Shown: positions 22,629 to 32,567 of the stretch, piece by piece
Position numbering within the stretch: position 1 is the stretch's first letter
Layout: each line of letters starts with the position of its first letter
Assembly (NCBI GenBank): GCA_017591395.1
Contig: WEDG01002043.1
Location: 1-64,000, forward strand
Direction of reading: 5' to 3'
DNA length: 64,000 bases
From: Schistocephalus solidus
Lineage: Eukaryota > Platyhelminthes > Cestoda > Diphyllobothriidea > Diphyllobothriidae
Made by a program: the position numbers and the translations under genes
The notes under the pieces: model-generated
Told to the model about the DNA's origin: nothing
Databases searched by the model: none
Seen by the model: only the letters and a program-made list of their open reading frames with translations

Positions 22629-25600
22629 GGGATCATACGGTGTCCAGGCAGTTCAACAACGAGCGGTTCCAAATCCCGATTTCTTTTTCAATGATCAGCT
22701 GAATAATTATACTGTTCATTTTAGAGACAGAACGAAAGCTGACAAGTGAGGTCCCATGCGACTTGAAATAAACATGCGAGGGAGATGTGGCAGCTGTGAG
22801 AATAGCGGAAATTGCTGCAATGTAAACAGAAAATTAAATAAATTTTCTTCGGAAAGTAAATTAAAGTGAAAGCAGTGAGCAAAAGGGTCAATTTGTCTGG
22901 CATTTATCATGGTAGAAAAACAAATAAAACCTTGAGATAATTTATTATGCCATAATACAGACTTTTGAAAGTGGGCACTTAGTTTAACATAATGTTAGAC
23001 TTGTGCTGACTCTGTGGCAATCTCTCCTCCTATCCCACCGTAGGCATAGCAGTTGTGCCTAAGAGGCGGTATAATATCGGTTAATATCATTTCCTTTATC
23101 TACATAGCAAACATGAACTTTCGTATCTAGTGTTATTTTGCACAGTCCATTGCTGTTCATATTTAAAGACCATTTTCCGATTAACGACTGGGGTGTACAG
23201 ACTGATCAGTAAATCTTGAAGTTAGGTTAACGGTTCCCTTGTTGAAGCCTTTTTTGTGATCAACGAAATAAGTGTGTCAGTACTGTAGTGAATATTAATC
23301 TTGCTTATATCTAATGAAATTATGTCACCTCTTGACGTTTTACCGCTAGGAAGTTTTATATTTTCATCAGGGTAAAAGCTGAGAGCTCTCAGACGGTATA
23401 CAATTTGTACTGCGCGAGGTATGACTCTTCTATGGCACATTCGGTTTTCCGTACTTTCGACATAATAACAAGCTTAAATCCATTAAACGTGTTTCGCCGA
23501 TGTTTCTGCTGCTGCGTGACGTATCAAAGAGCTGCTCGAATCCTCAGAGTGTCCACCAGTTTTTTGTGCTGTTTGTTGTACATAAATGCCAGATAAAAAT
23601 CAATAAAATAATTTCTGAAATTATTATGTCCTGGACTACTTTACTAGAAAGTTCACTAACATAGAGTATCAAGAATACGGCAATTTTGATGATATTGAAA
23701 AAAGCTGTCATTTCGTAGAAAATACGCTTACAGATTGGCAGAACTCGACGTAAGCGAGACGGGAGTAAAAGTCGCCGTTTATTATGATTAACGGTCTTCA
23801 TTTGTAATGTTGATTTACAGAACACGGAAAGAATGACATGGTGAAACGAGCAAACAATAAAGCAATTTTTACCGATAGGACAAGCGAAACCTCACTGTCC
23901 AGCAGATATCATCAGTCAGCATTGCCACACAAGCGGACTTCGACACGATTCTGCCATGAATTTTTTTATTCAGCTGTCGCATAACCTCAACTGATTTCGG
24001 GAAGTTGGAACTGCCATCAAACCTTGATGTTGATTCTCGCCTACCGAGGATGGAATGTCTACTGCCTGCTCATCCCAAAACGCCGTGTGTGTTTCCCATA
24101 ATGCTCCTACCCCACCCAGCACTACCGTATGGGGAATTCAACCACTGACTTTTAAATATGGAACATCGGTCAATAAATTACTCTTAAACGATTAACCCGC
24201 ATCGCCAGGCACTGGTTTTCCCCAACCCGTTGCTGCCACCTGCCGGGATGTGGGCCGCAGTTTTTGCTGTTAGCGTCTGTTAGAGATCACATCATTTCGG
24301 CACAAGAAAACAAATTTCTAGGTAATTTACGCTGGGCCAGATGACCTTTGTTCTGATATGCCACACATCTGCCTTTGAAATTCCCACCTTGCCATCTAAT
24401 CAGTCGTGTCTCGAAAACTCTTTAGTTGTGCCTTTTCGCGTTCTGAGTACACGTCCTGTATACAGCCAGTCTTCTGATTTGGATAATTAACATAAGCTAT
24501 ACTATCGTTTGGTGGAGTATTTCGATGGCAGACTTAGTTCAGTTAATAATTAAGTATTTATTGAAAACTGGGTGTATGGTCTGAAAAAATGATCAATATG
24601 ACGTTAATGAGGAAGAGAGAGGCCTTTAGTTGCTGCTGATGACCATGTAGGTCGTTTTTGTACACTAACAGGTTAAACTCAGTAGGAAAATTAAATCCGA
24701 AAAACAGAGCCTCTGACGAACGATATATGTTTAATTTCTGGGCTTATAACTCCCTTACATGGCATTAACTATGCAAAAGCCATGCAATTTAAAATCTGTA
24801 AATTTACTTATTGAAATTATTTTTCGCATTGTGAATTGAAAGAATGTATAAGTAAAAGTTATTCTTTTATATAAACACCAGTAAATATTCGTGAAATTCT
24901 TTCTGGAAATATAGTATGATGGACATGGTGTTAAGTGACCTAGACTTGCATTTTTCGGTGCAGAATCTAACATTTAATGAAAATTTAAGGTGAATGATAG
25001 TCAACCACAATGGAATAACAAACTAATGCCAACTGAAATCACAAGTAGTGTTGAAAGTAATAGAACTCTTATTTGGCAAAAACGTTACACCGTAATTCTG
25101 ACGTTGGTTTAGCTAAAAGTCCTGACACGTGATTCGCCGATGTTTCTGCTGCTGCGTGACGCATAAACGAGATGTCGGCTCCTCAGTGTTTTCTTAGCGT
25201 TTTCTATGCGGTTTCTGGTATATGAAATCTACAGTGTAATAAGAGATATGAGTATAAAAATTAATATTTGCAAGACATGGAGTAAGTTGATAAGTATACG
25301 ATGTCTTGATTCAGACTTGCAATCTCAATTAATATTTGGGGTGAATGTATTCAAAGACTGTGTATTAAGAACGTAATGCCTTTTCTACAAAAAAGTAATA
25401 CTTTAAAATGCATAAAACTTAAACAGCAAAGACATGCTTCCGTTTTTCCAACATATGTTATAGTTTAAAGCGCAGACACTTGTTTCGTCGATGATTGTGC
25501 TGCTTCGTGACGCAGGTACGAGGGATTAAGCTACTCAAATTGTCCGTTAGCGTTCTTTATGCGGTTGATGCAAAAATACTGGCAGGTTATCGATATAACT

Positions 25601-26176
25601 GACAGATATCTGCCTTTGTTGCATCAGACCCAAAATTTAAATGAACATATGGGTAGAAGACAATCAACTACAGTGGCATAACGAGGTGAGATCTGTTCTA
25701 GGAATAAGTTGTACTACAAGTGATATCAGCCTTATATGGTAATGACGTTGTACCGTTAATCCGAATAAGGTGTTAGCAAAAACCCTGATCACATGTTCTG
25801 CCGAAGTTTATGCTGCTGTTTGACCCAGGTTTATAGTAGTTAAGCTTCTCCGTTTGTCTCTTTACTTTCTCTATTAATTTTCTGACACATTTTGTTTACC
25901 ATAGAAATGGCAGATAAATAATTTCTGAAATTATTATGTGCAGGCTATGCAGAAAAATGACCGATATATGACATTTTGCACATCAAAATCGAAATTTTAA
26001 TGAACATTAATGTCGACATGAGTGAAATACTGTTGAATAACCACATAATTCATATTCGTTAAACAAGTTGTTCAACAAGTATTGTGAATTTTATATGGCA
26101 TAGACCTTATACGGTACTTCCGTTATTGGTACTGCCTAAAAGCTAGCACACATTTTTTGCCTATGTTTTTTTGCTG
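22629..26176. repeat. Segmental duplication A, right part
   Basis: Collinear with 36461-39940 (copy B) and, from about 24680, with 46345-47960 (copy C). Copy A has about 190 bp (23080-23268) absent from B and lacks about 120 bp present in B (38390-38513) and C. It ends abruptly at TTTTTTTGCTGC (26176) where LINE sequence begins. It contains exon-like block A. Confidence 0.8.
23600..24060 (+). repeat. Exon-like block, copy A
   Basis: One of nine copies of a conserved stretch. It has a 3'-splice-site-like TTGATTTACAG at about 23810-23820, and a frame reading NLTVQQISSVSIATQAD at 23890-23940, similar to the last strands of a fibronectin type III fold. Frames elsewhere are broken. Confidence 0.5.
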
Positions 26177-26985
26177 CACGCGAATATTTTTGCGGTGAGG
26201 TTGATTAGCAAAATTCGTCGCTGAAACTTGCAGCTCCCCTTCTTTTTGTAGAGATGGTTATTAGATCCCCCTTGAAATCGTGAGAAATCTATCCTTGGTT
26301 CCACATCGCCTGGAAGAGCGCAGTGAGCTGGTTAATCAATCGGAGGCTGCCATGCTTGTAATTCTCAGCAGGTTCCGCATCTGATTCATGTAATATCCCA
26401 CTTGAGTGTTGCTACACGGCCCTGACGGTTTCTTGGAGAGAGAGAGCATGATATCGAGGTTGGCGTTGGTCTTCACTTGAGGCATTTTGTCGATGGGAAC
26501 GTCGAAAATGGCGAGGGGCCGGATGAGAACGCTTTTGAAGTGATTGACCTAGTGCTGCAGGATTTTCGTCTTCTAAGTGTGTTGAGCAGTTCCATCAGCA
26601 CTGAAAGAGCAGTGGTTGCTTTGACGGTGTATTGTAGACAGCCTTGGTGGTTGCAAAGTTGTTATTCCATCCACGGAAGTGGATTGAACTATGTCCCTCA
26701 ACTGGCACCATCGGTTGTTCATGGACTTGTCCACATCAGTGACTAGGAGGTTGGCTAGTCAGGTTGTCAGCTCGTTGTTAAATGTAAATAGTGAGCAGGC
26801 TCATTCAACAAAACAGTAGTTTACTCACCTGGTGGTAACTTTCATTGGGGTATCCTGCATTTCTGCTGACAAAGCATCATCATGAAGATAGAGAAGTAAT
26901 TTCAGCTAATCATTTGGCACCAAGGATTGCCTTAATCAACAGTTAGTCATGTTTTTATTGCGTCCTTGACAAATAGATAATCCAG
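26177..26985 (-). pseudogene. Zinc-finger LINE fragment F (RT start and endonuclease end)
   Basis: Minus-strand reading gives a decayed LQETIRAVQQLSSG-like stretch, NYKHGSLRLIN-like KHGG block and LTALFQAMW near 26300-26400, then, further upstream in the element, a decayed end of the endonuclease (LLIKAILGA near 26930). Same family as 29.9-31.4 kb. It joins Penelope sequence at about 26985 without a gap. Confidence 0.7.
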
Positions 26986-28335
26986 TTAAAAATTGTCATG
27001 CCGTTCAAGTCGAAGAATGTCATGCCGTCAACGAATTCAAAAGTAGCTCGGTAGCTATGTGGCGCTAGCTGTTCCTAAATTGGATTCAGTTTGTCAACTT
27101 ACCATTTTGCTTTCGCATAATGCAGTGAGCTCTTCATACTTTTCATAAAAGCATACGGGTGGGCAATCTTTGTGGATATTTTTTTTATCCATTCAATCAA
27201 AGTACTTGCGTGCCGACGTCACAGATGCACTCTATGTCATTTTTCACTTGTCAGACCTTCCATTTGAAATTCGTTCCTTATATGCTTATGTGATGAGGAC
27301 ATCTTTTTCACCGAAGATCTTTTAATTTCTCCATGTGCGACTTTGTTAGTAAGCCTCAATATTTCTGGCCATTGTTCAAATATTGATCAGAACAGTTTAC
27401 TAACGCAGACAAAATTTATTGAACGCTGTCTGTTAAATCTGTCTGGATGAAGGATGTTTGATAAAGGATGTTTTCAAACTGTTTTTCTCGCTCTAGTTGG
27501 CTGGGTATCTGACGCGAAAAGCAAAACATAGGACCAACTAATAAGGCTTTGATCGAAAGTTTTATCAAGAAAGACAGACTAAAGATCGTGTACGTACCGA
27601 CTTGGGTCTTTTGGCAGCTTTGATTGTGGTGTGCCTTCGTGTACACTTCGAAGCAAGGCAGCTTTTAAATTTTTCACGTTATTCCCCAATGGAAACTACA
27701 CCTTTCTCAAATTCCTGTATCTCTTTCTTTGTCTAGGTGGTCAGGTATGGACGCCAAGTTGGCAAACTTGACGTCCTAGTTATTTAACGTTTACACGGAA
27801 GCTTTTAATGTCATTTTCGGCAGACGTTCTCAAGGTATCACAGGCGGTAGCTGTACGATTATTTCACAATGCACTCTAGTAGAAGTTCGTGATCTCATTT
27901 TATTTGACACATTTCCAATAACTCTGGCCGTTCTTTCGCCTGCGTAAGTTTTGTGTTTATTCGTAGGTAGCAATTGAGTGCATATAACACCGCGGGATAT
28001 TTAGACTGTTTAAAAATAGTGAAAATTTCCATTAAAAAATTAAAAAGATGATTTAACCGAGCCTACGTATGCTTTTGGTTGCTTTGACCACGGCAATTGC
28101 GTAGCTTTTATAACATTCTTTTGAGCGCACACGACCGGTTTGCTTAGCCTGATTGCAGCTGTTCTACCGTAGACAACAGTCGCTTTCCAAGAATTTTGAA
28201 GATATTGAGGGGACCTTGTGAATTAACTGGAAGGCCTCTTTGTCATTACATGACGGCCTGTGTCTACCACGTGCGCGAGGATCAAGCTGGTCATGTTCTT
28301 TGCGTGTCACTTTCCTTACCATGCTGAACAAACGC
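26986..28335 (-). pseudogene. Penelope-like element fragments F (GIY-YIG tail, then N-terminal half)
   Basis: Minus strand, from 28335 downward: the end of a GIY-YIG domain (KEHDQLDLAHVVDTG, then AIRLSKPVVCAQKNVIKATQ near 28100), then the N-terminal half of a second element: KPSQLERE and ALLVGPMFCFSRQIPSQ near 27520, and a decayed fingers region ending in YRATFEFVDGMTFFDLNGM at 26990-27050. The second copy is cut just before the SFDVTSLFTN-type block. C-terminal end followed directly by the next N-terminus is the tandem arrangement typical of Penelope-like elements. Confidence 0.7.
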
Positions 28336-28369
28336 CCGCTAGTGTGACCAATTGAAATAAGTGGTTGTG

Positions 28370-29030
28370 CGATACCTTCAAAATAATATAAATATCGCTT
28401 TTCTTACATAGTTGATTCTGCAGTCATGTAAAGAGTAGGGTTAATTTTCCCACTTTATGCATCGAGGGCAGTTATCTCTTGTCATGAGTATATAAAATGC
28501 ACTTATCTGTGATCAGAGGTAAGCACGTTGAAGACTGAAACATATTCAAATTTTATAAAGGCATCTTTTCAAGCCTGAACTGCTACACTAGAAATTTCAC
28601 TGACATGCAGTGGGAAGAAGACTGCTTTTTGTGTTGTAATTGGCAAAAAATAGTCATTTCGAAGAAAATACGCTTTAAGATTTACAGAACTTGACGTAAG
28701 TAAGATGGGAGTGAAAGTCCTTATAATTTTGATTAATGGTCTCAATTTATTTACTTTGTTTACAGAACATGGGGAGGATGACATGGCGAAATGAGCAAGA
28801 GAGGGCAAGTAAGCCCTCACTGGCATTCACTGGTCCAGCAGATATTATCAGTCAGCATTGCCACACACGACGGCTTTATTCAGACATCATTCCCTCCGAA
28901 GGATTTGGCAAAGGTCTGAGATCCATAGTGTGGGGTTTTCCATTTGTTAAAGTTGGTTTAGCAGGTACCAGGCGCCTGGAGAATTTGCATCCCCCAAACG
29001 CATTACGCACATGAATCAGCATGCTAAGTC
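28370..29030 (+). repeat. Exon-like block, copy F
   Basis: Contains TATATAAAATGCAC at 28487-28500, a 3'-splice-site-like TTTGTTTACAG ending at 28766, a GGCAAGTAAGCC 5'-splice-site-like stretch at 28803-28814, and a frame reading QQILSVSIATHDGFIQTSFP near 28835-28900 followed by AAAGGTCTGAG (donor-like). A 92-codon frame covers 28736-29014 but it is not conserved in the other copies. Confidence 0.5.
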
Positions 29031-29929
29031 ATGAAAACAGTCACGCAGATGCGCTAATACTGCAGCAGATTGAGCAGAGCCAATTTAAAATGTTTTTTTC
29101 GAAATCATAGTCGAGTGATTAGCGGAAAAACTCACTTTTACCTTGATCATACAACGAGAGAATTTTCGGTCTTACCTGTTCTAGCGTGGTGTATGTCTCC
29201 GTTTCAGCCTTTGCTCACATGTACTTGTCACAACCGCGAAACGTCTTACTCACTCAGCTTCTCCCTGCATGCAGGTTTGCAACAACAGATCCCGACACCT
29301 CAAACAATTTTTTGCATTCAGGGATGAAGAATGAATACTGAAGTTCAAAGCACTGTTACAAATGTACTACTAAACTGGGTCGAGCAGTGGTTTAAGTGGA
29401 CCTCTTTAACATTATAAGCATATATTTTATTTTGTGGTATTCGGCAAGAAGGACACATATTTTACTCTAGGCTTACGCATAAAGCAATGAGAGAAATTTT
29501 GTATTGTAATTGAAATGTTGCTGTAGGTCCCATTATATATCAGGAAATTGATGTCCGTTAATGTAAGCAGACATCAATCACAATATTCAAAGTCAGGATT
29601 TGAATCATAAAGAACATAAAATGTGATTATGGAAAATGAGACTAGCAATTTTAGGCAAATGAAATGAAACATAGGCTAGGCAGTTGCTTAACCTTATAAG
29701 AAAACTTCCTGTTAGCAGACCTAATTTTATTTAAAGGAATTTCTATCAGTCTTCAATTTTGCAAATTCGAGTGGAAATTTTGTATTTTTGTGTTTACGTA
29801 TGCTTAAAAAAGGGGTTTCTTCAAGCTTAGTCAGATGGAACAAGACGCAAGCAAGCAGTTAAATGATTTTATAAATTCCGATTTGCTAAGCGATCTTCTT
29901 CCTTGCATTCACCTTAAATATTGTAGTTA
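29031..29929. repeat. AT-rich spacer of the higher-order unit
   Basis: Shared with 56571-57474 and, in part, with 44330-44884, 49920-50804 and 52961-53547. No coding potential seen. Confidence 0.7.
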
Positions 29930-31360
29930 ATTTTGATGATTATCTCCTGCAGGTGACGAGCGGCCAAGGTCATGTTATTGGTGCCGCGATGGTAGTGCTA
30001 ACCACATTGGAATAACGGAACGGATGTTCATCCAGGTAACAATTGAGGCGATACACGCACGCCAATATTCCTCACCGAGCTTAAATGCCCCTTCTTTATG
30101 TAGAGATGGTTATTAGAGCCTCATTGAAATCCTGATGTACCTGTCCTTGGCGCCTCACCGCCTGGAAGAGTGCAGTGAGCTAGTTCATCAGTTGGAGGCC
30201 GCCATGCTGGTAATTCTCAGCAGGCTCCGCGTGCAATTCAAGTAATAACCCACTGGAGAGTTGCTGCATGCCCCTAATGGATTCTTGAAGAGAGAGCATG
30301 ATATCGAGTTTGGCTTTGGTCTTCACTGGAGACATTGTGACGATGGCGACGTCGAAGATGGTGAGGGCCGGCTGAAAACCCTTCCTTAGTGCTTGGCCTA
30401 GCGCTTAAGGATTTACGTCGTCTAAGTGAGTTGAGTAGTTCCATCAGCACTTAGAAGAGCAGCGGTTCCGTTGACAGGAGGATTATAGACAGTTTTGATG
30501 CTCATCCATCCATGACAGTGGAGTGAACGGTTTCCCTCAACTGGCACCATCGGTTGTCCATGGACGTGATAACATCGTAGACTGGCAGGTTGGCTATCCA
30601 GGTTGTCATCTCGTTGTCAGAGGTAGCCGGTGAGCAGGCACATTCAAAAAAACAGTACTCAACTTACCCGGTGATTGCTTTCCTTTGGGTTTTCTGCATG
30701 TATGTAGACAAAGCGTAATCGTGGAGATAACGAATTGATTATCCGTTAATCCGTTGGCACCGGGGATCGCCTTTATCAACAGCAATACATGTTGGTCGTG
30801 CATCCAGAGAATGCGGCAAAACAGCAGGTGCCATTGGCTCGACAGGGGGTGCATCCAGGTCATCTTCTGCCGCATCGGGAGGCAGAAAAAAATGTATTGG
30901 CAGATGCAAGCGTCACCTTGTACAGGATCGTGGGAGGGCAAGAATATTGTCCTTAAAGCCGTCGAAATCATCGGAACGCAACAACACCTGCCAAACCACT
31001 TTGTCTGTCAGACGCGGAAGTTTAAGTCACCAAAGACAATTTACTCATCTACCGTCGTCAGAACCGCCAGGAGGGCGTGCAGATCTTCGTAGAATTCGTT
31101 CTCTTCCTCCGTGGAGCTCCGCTTTCGGAAGGTGAAGCGCTGACGATAGGGGCACAATTGTCTCTCGAAGTGGCAGGCGATCATTTATGCTGTGTGGCAG
31201 AGAGGGTCGATGTCCCACGATGTCGATCCGGCTGGAAAAGGCGACACCAGCGTTATGTCTCCCTGCATTTAAGTGGCCGCTCCAGAACACGGTGTAGCCA
31301 GCTCCCACAACCTTCAGCTGACCCTGCTTTGAGAATAAGTTTTCACAGCGTGTAGTTATG
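29930..31360 (-). pseudogene. Zinc-finger LINE fragment I, endonuclease to RT fingers
   Basis: The most complete endonuclease copy. Minus strand from 31310: VGAGYTVFWSGHLNAG, then [13 protein letters not shown], the catalytic block as VFGDLNFRV near 31010, then FFCLPMRQKMTWMHPLSSQW, LIKAIPGANGLTDNQFVIST and KPKGKQSPGKL (30650-30900), then after a gap SLQESIRGMQQLSSG (30290), HGGLQLMN, LTALFQAVRRQGQVHQDF and, near 29945-30000, the decayed QCGFRRHRGTTDM-type block. Internal deletions and frameshifts are frequent. No zinc fingers remain. Confidence 0.85.
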
Positions 31361-31671
31361 TTCCATTTTTAGAGCGTCAGTTCATGATTGACTAGCACTG
31401 TCCTTGGTCCCAGGCGGATGTTCCTGTTTTTATTAATGTTAAAGAACAATTTAGGCTGCTAGTATGAGGGAACTCAATTAAGCAGCCAGGAATAACTTCA
31501 TAATGTACGTTTGAAAACATAATGGGAGATAAATCGTTGGTAATTTTTAATTTTTTTCGACCGCAGGAATTGCACTCTCCGAGCCATGGTACGCTGCACT
31601 TGTCGTAATACCCAACATTCGTTTAGGTCACCTTTTCTTGCAAACTCTCCAGCGAGGGGCTAAGCATTTGA
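31361..31671. other. No recognised feature
   Basis: Sequence between two retroelement fragments; nothing supported. Confidence 0.5.
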
Positions 31672-32567
31672 GTAAATAATTTATATTCTTCTTGTGTAAA
31701 ACCGCTGATAGTGTAAACCTTCACCTAGCCAACTGTTAATTCTTAAGTCACCACATAAGAATTCAAAGAGTCATGCCGCAAGCCGGAATTGAACCCGGGA
31801 GCACCAACGCGTTTGCGACGCTCGCTAACCACTCGACCATCTCATCACGGCGGTGGGCGCCCTCTCATATTAATATGCACGTTATTGACGACACTGCCAT
31901 TTGTGGAGGCTGTCAGAAACTGTCCATCAAGGTAAACCATTTGAAGGATGAGATAAGGCAAATTAAATCTGCGCTTAAAAGCACCTCTAAAGCAGTAGAT
32001 GCCACACAGAAGTCCACTGAGCGCATTACCAGGAGTAAAACCATTGACAAGCTTTCGAAGTGTATCCCAACATAAACTTTGACAGCTTCTACGGCTACCA
32101 AGCAACAAGTACCAATGGCGCAGGACAAAAATAGTCCGCTTTAAAACAAAAAAACGTCCAAAACGCAAAACTGACACCAAGAAGGAAAAATCCAATGGAC
32201 AACAGACTTCGAGAGATTCCTCAAAAAAGCTCTAACACGGGGCTATGATCATTACCTTATCCTCCACAGGAAAAACTGAGATTCTCACACCAACCACAAG
32301 CAGTGTAATTGATTCTCCAACCGAAACTACCACCTGCGATTCAAAATCGTCAAACCCGTGGACATTGCCAAAACCAAAAATAAAAAACGGAACCAAGCCA
32401 AAGAACGTTGAACTGAACGGGTGCCGTGTGGTTTTAATTTTCGAGCAACAGGATGACTGAATTTAATCGAGTCTTTGCACTGAAACAAGCAGTCCACAAA
32501 CATTAATTGTTTCAAATAATTCAATCAATTAATTGAATATTCCGCCAAGTTGCCTTCGATACCCTCA
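31672..32567 (+). mobile_element. CR1-like LINE, 5' monomer of copy B
   Basis: Collinear with 11693-12027 plus 14243-14800 (monomer 1). A 100-codon frame (31773-32075) runs through the antisense tRNA-like segment and the ORF1-like start: AICGGCQKLSIKVNHLKDEI, a Cys-x-x-Cys followed by a coiled-coil-like stretch, then a Lys-rich region. At 32567 it jumps to the position equivalent to 15770, so one monomer's worth (about 0.97 kb) is missing relative to copy A. Confidence 0.75.
31769..31852 (-). other. Antisense tRNA-like segment, copy 3
   Basis: The best preserved of the three: A-box-like GATGGTCGAGTGGTTAGCGA, B-box-like GGGTTCAATTCC, and ends GCCGTGA / TTGCGGC that can pair over seven positions with two wobbles, as an acceptor stem would. 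Confidence 0.55.

Noticed and set aside
26477..26746. Plus-strand frames of 89-112 codons in LINE fragments F, G and H (26477, 51155, 53903)
   Set aside because: They are antisense to the LINE reverse transcriptase; similarity between them reflects duplication only.
28487..28500. TATATAAAATGCAC as a promoter of block F
   Set aside because: TATA-like strings are expected in this AT-rich DNA and no signal peptide or open first exon follows; kept only as a mention in the block entry.
28736..29014. 92-codon frame in exon-like block F
   Set aside because: The frame is not kept in sibling blocks except H, and no domain fits it as a whole.
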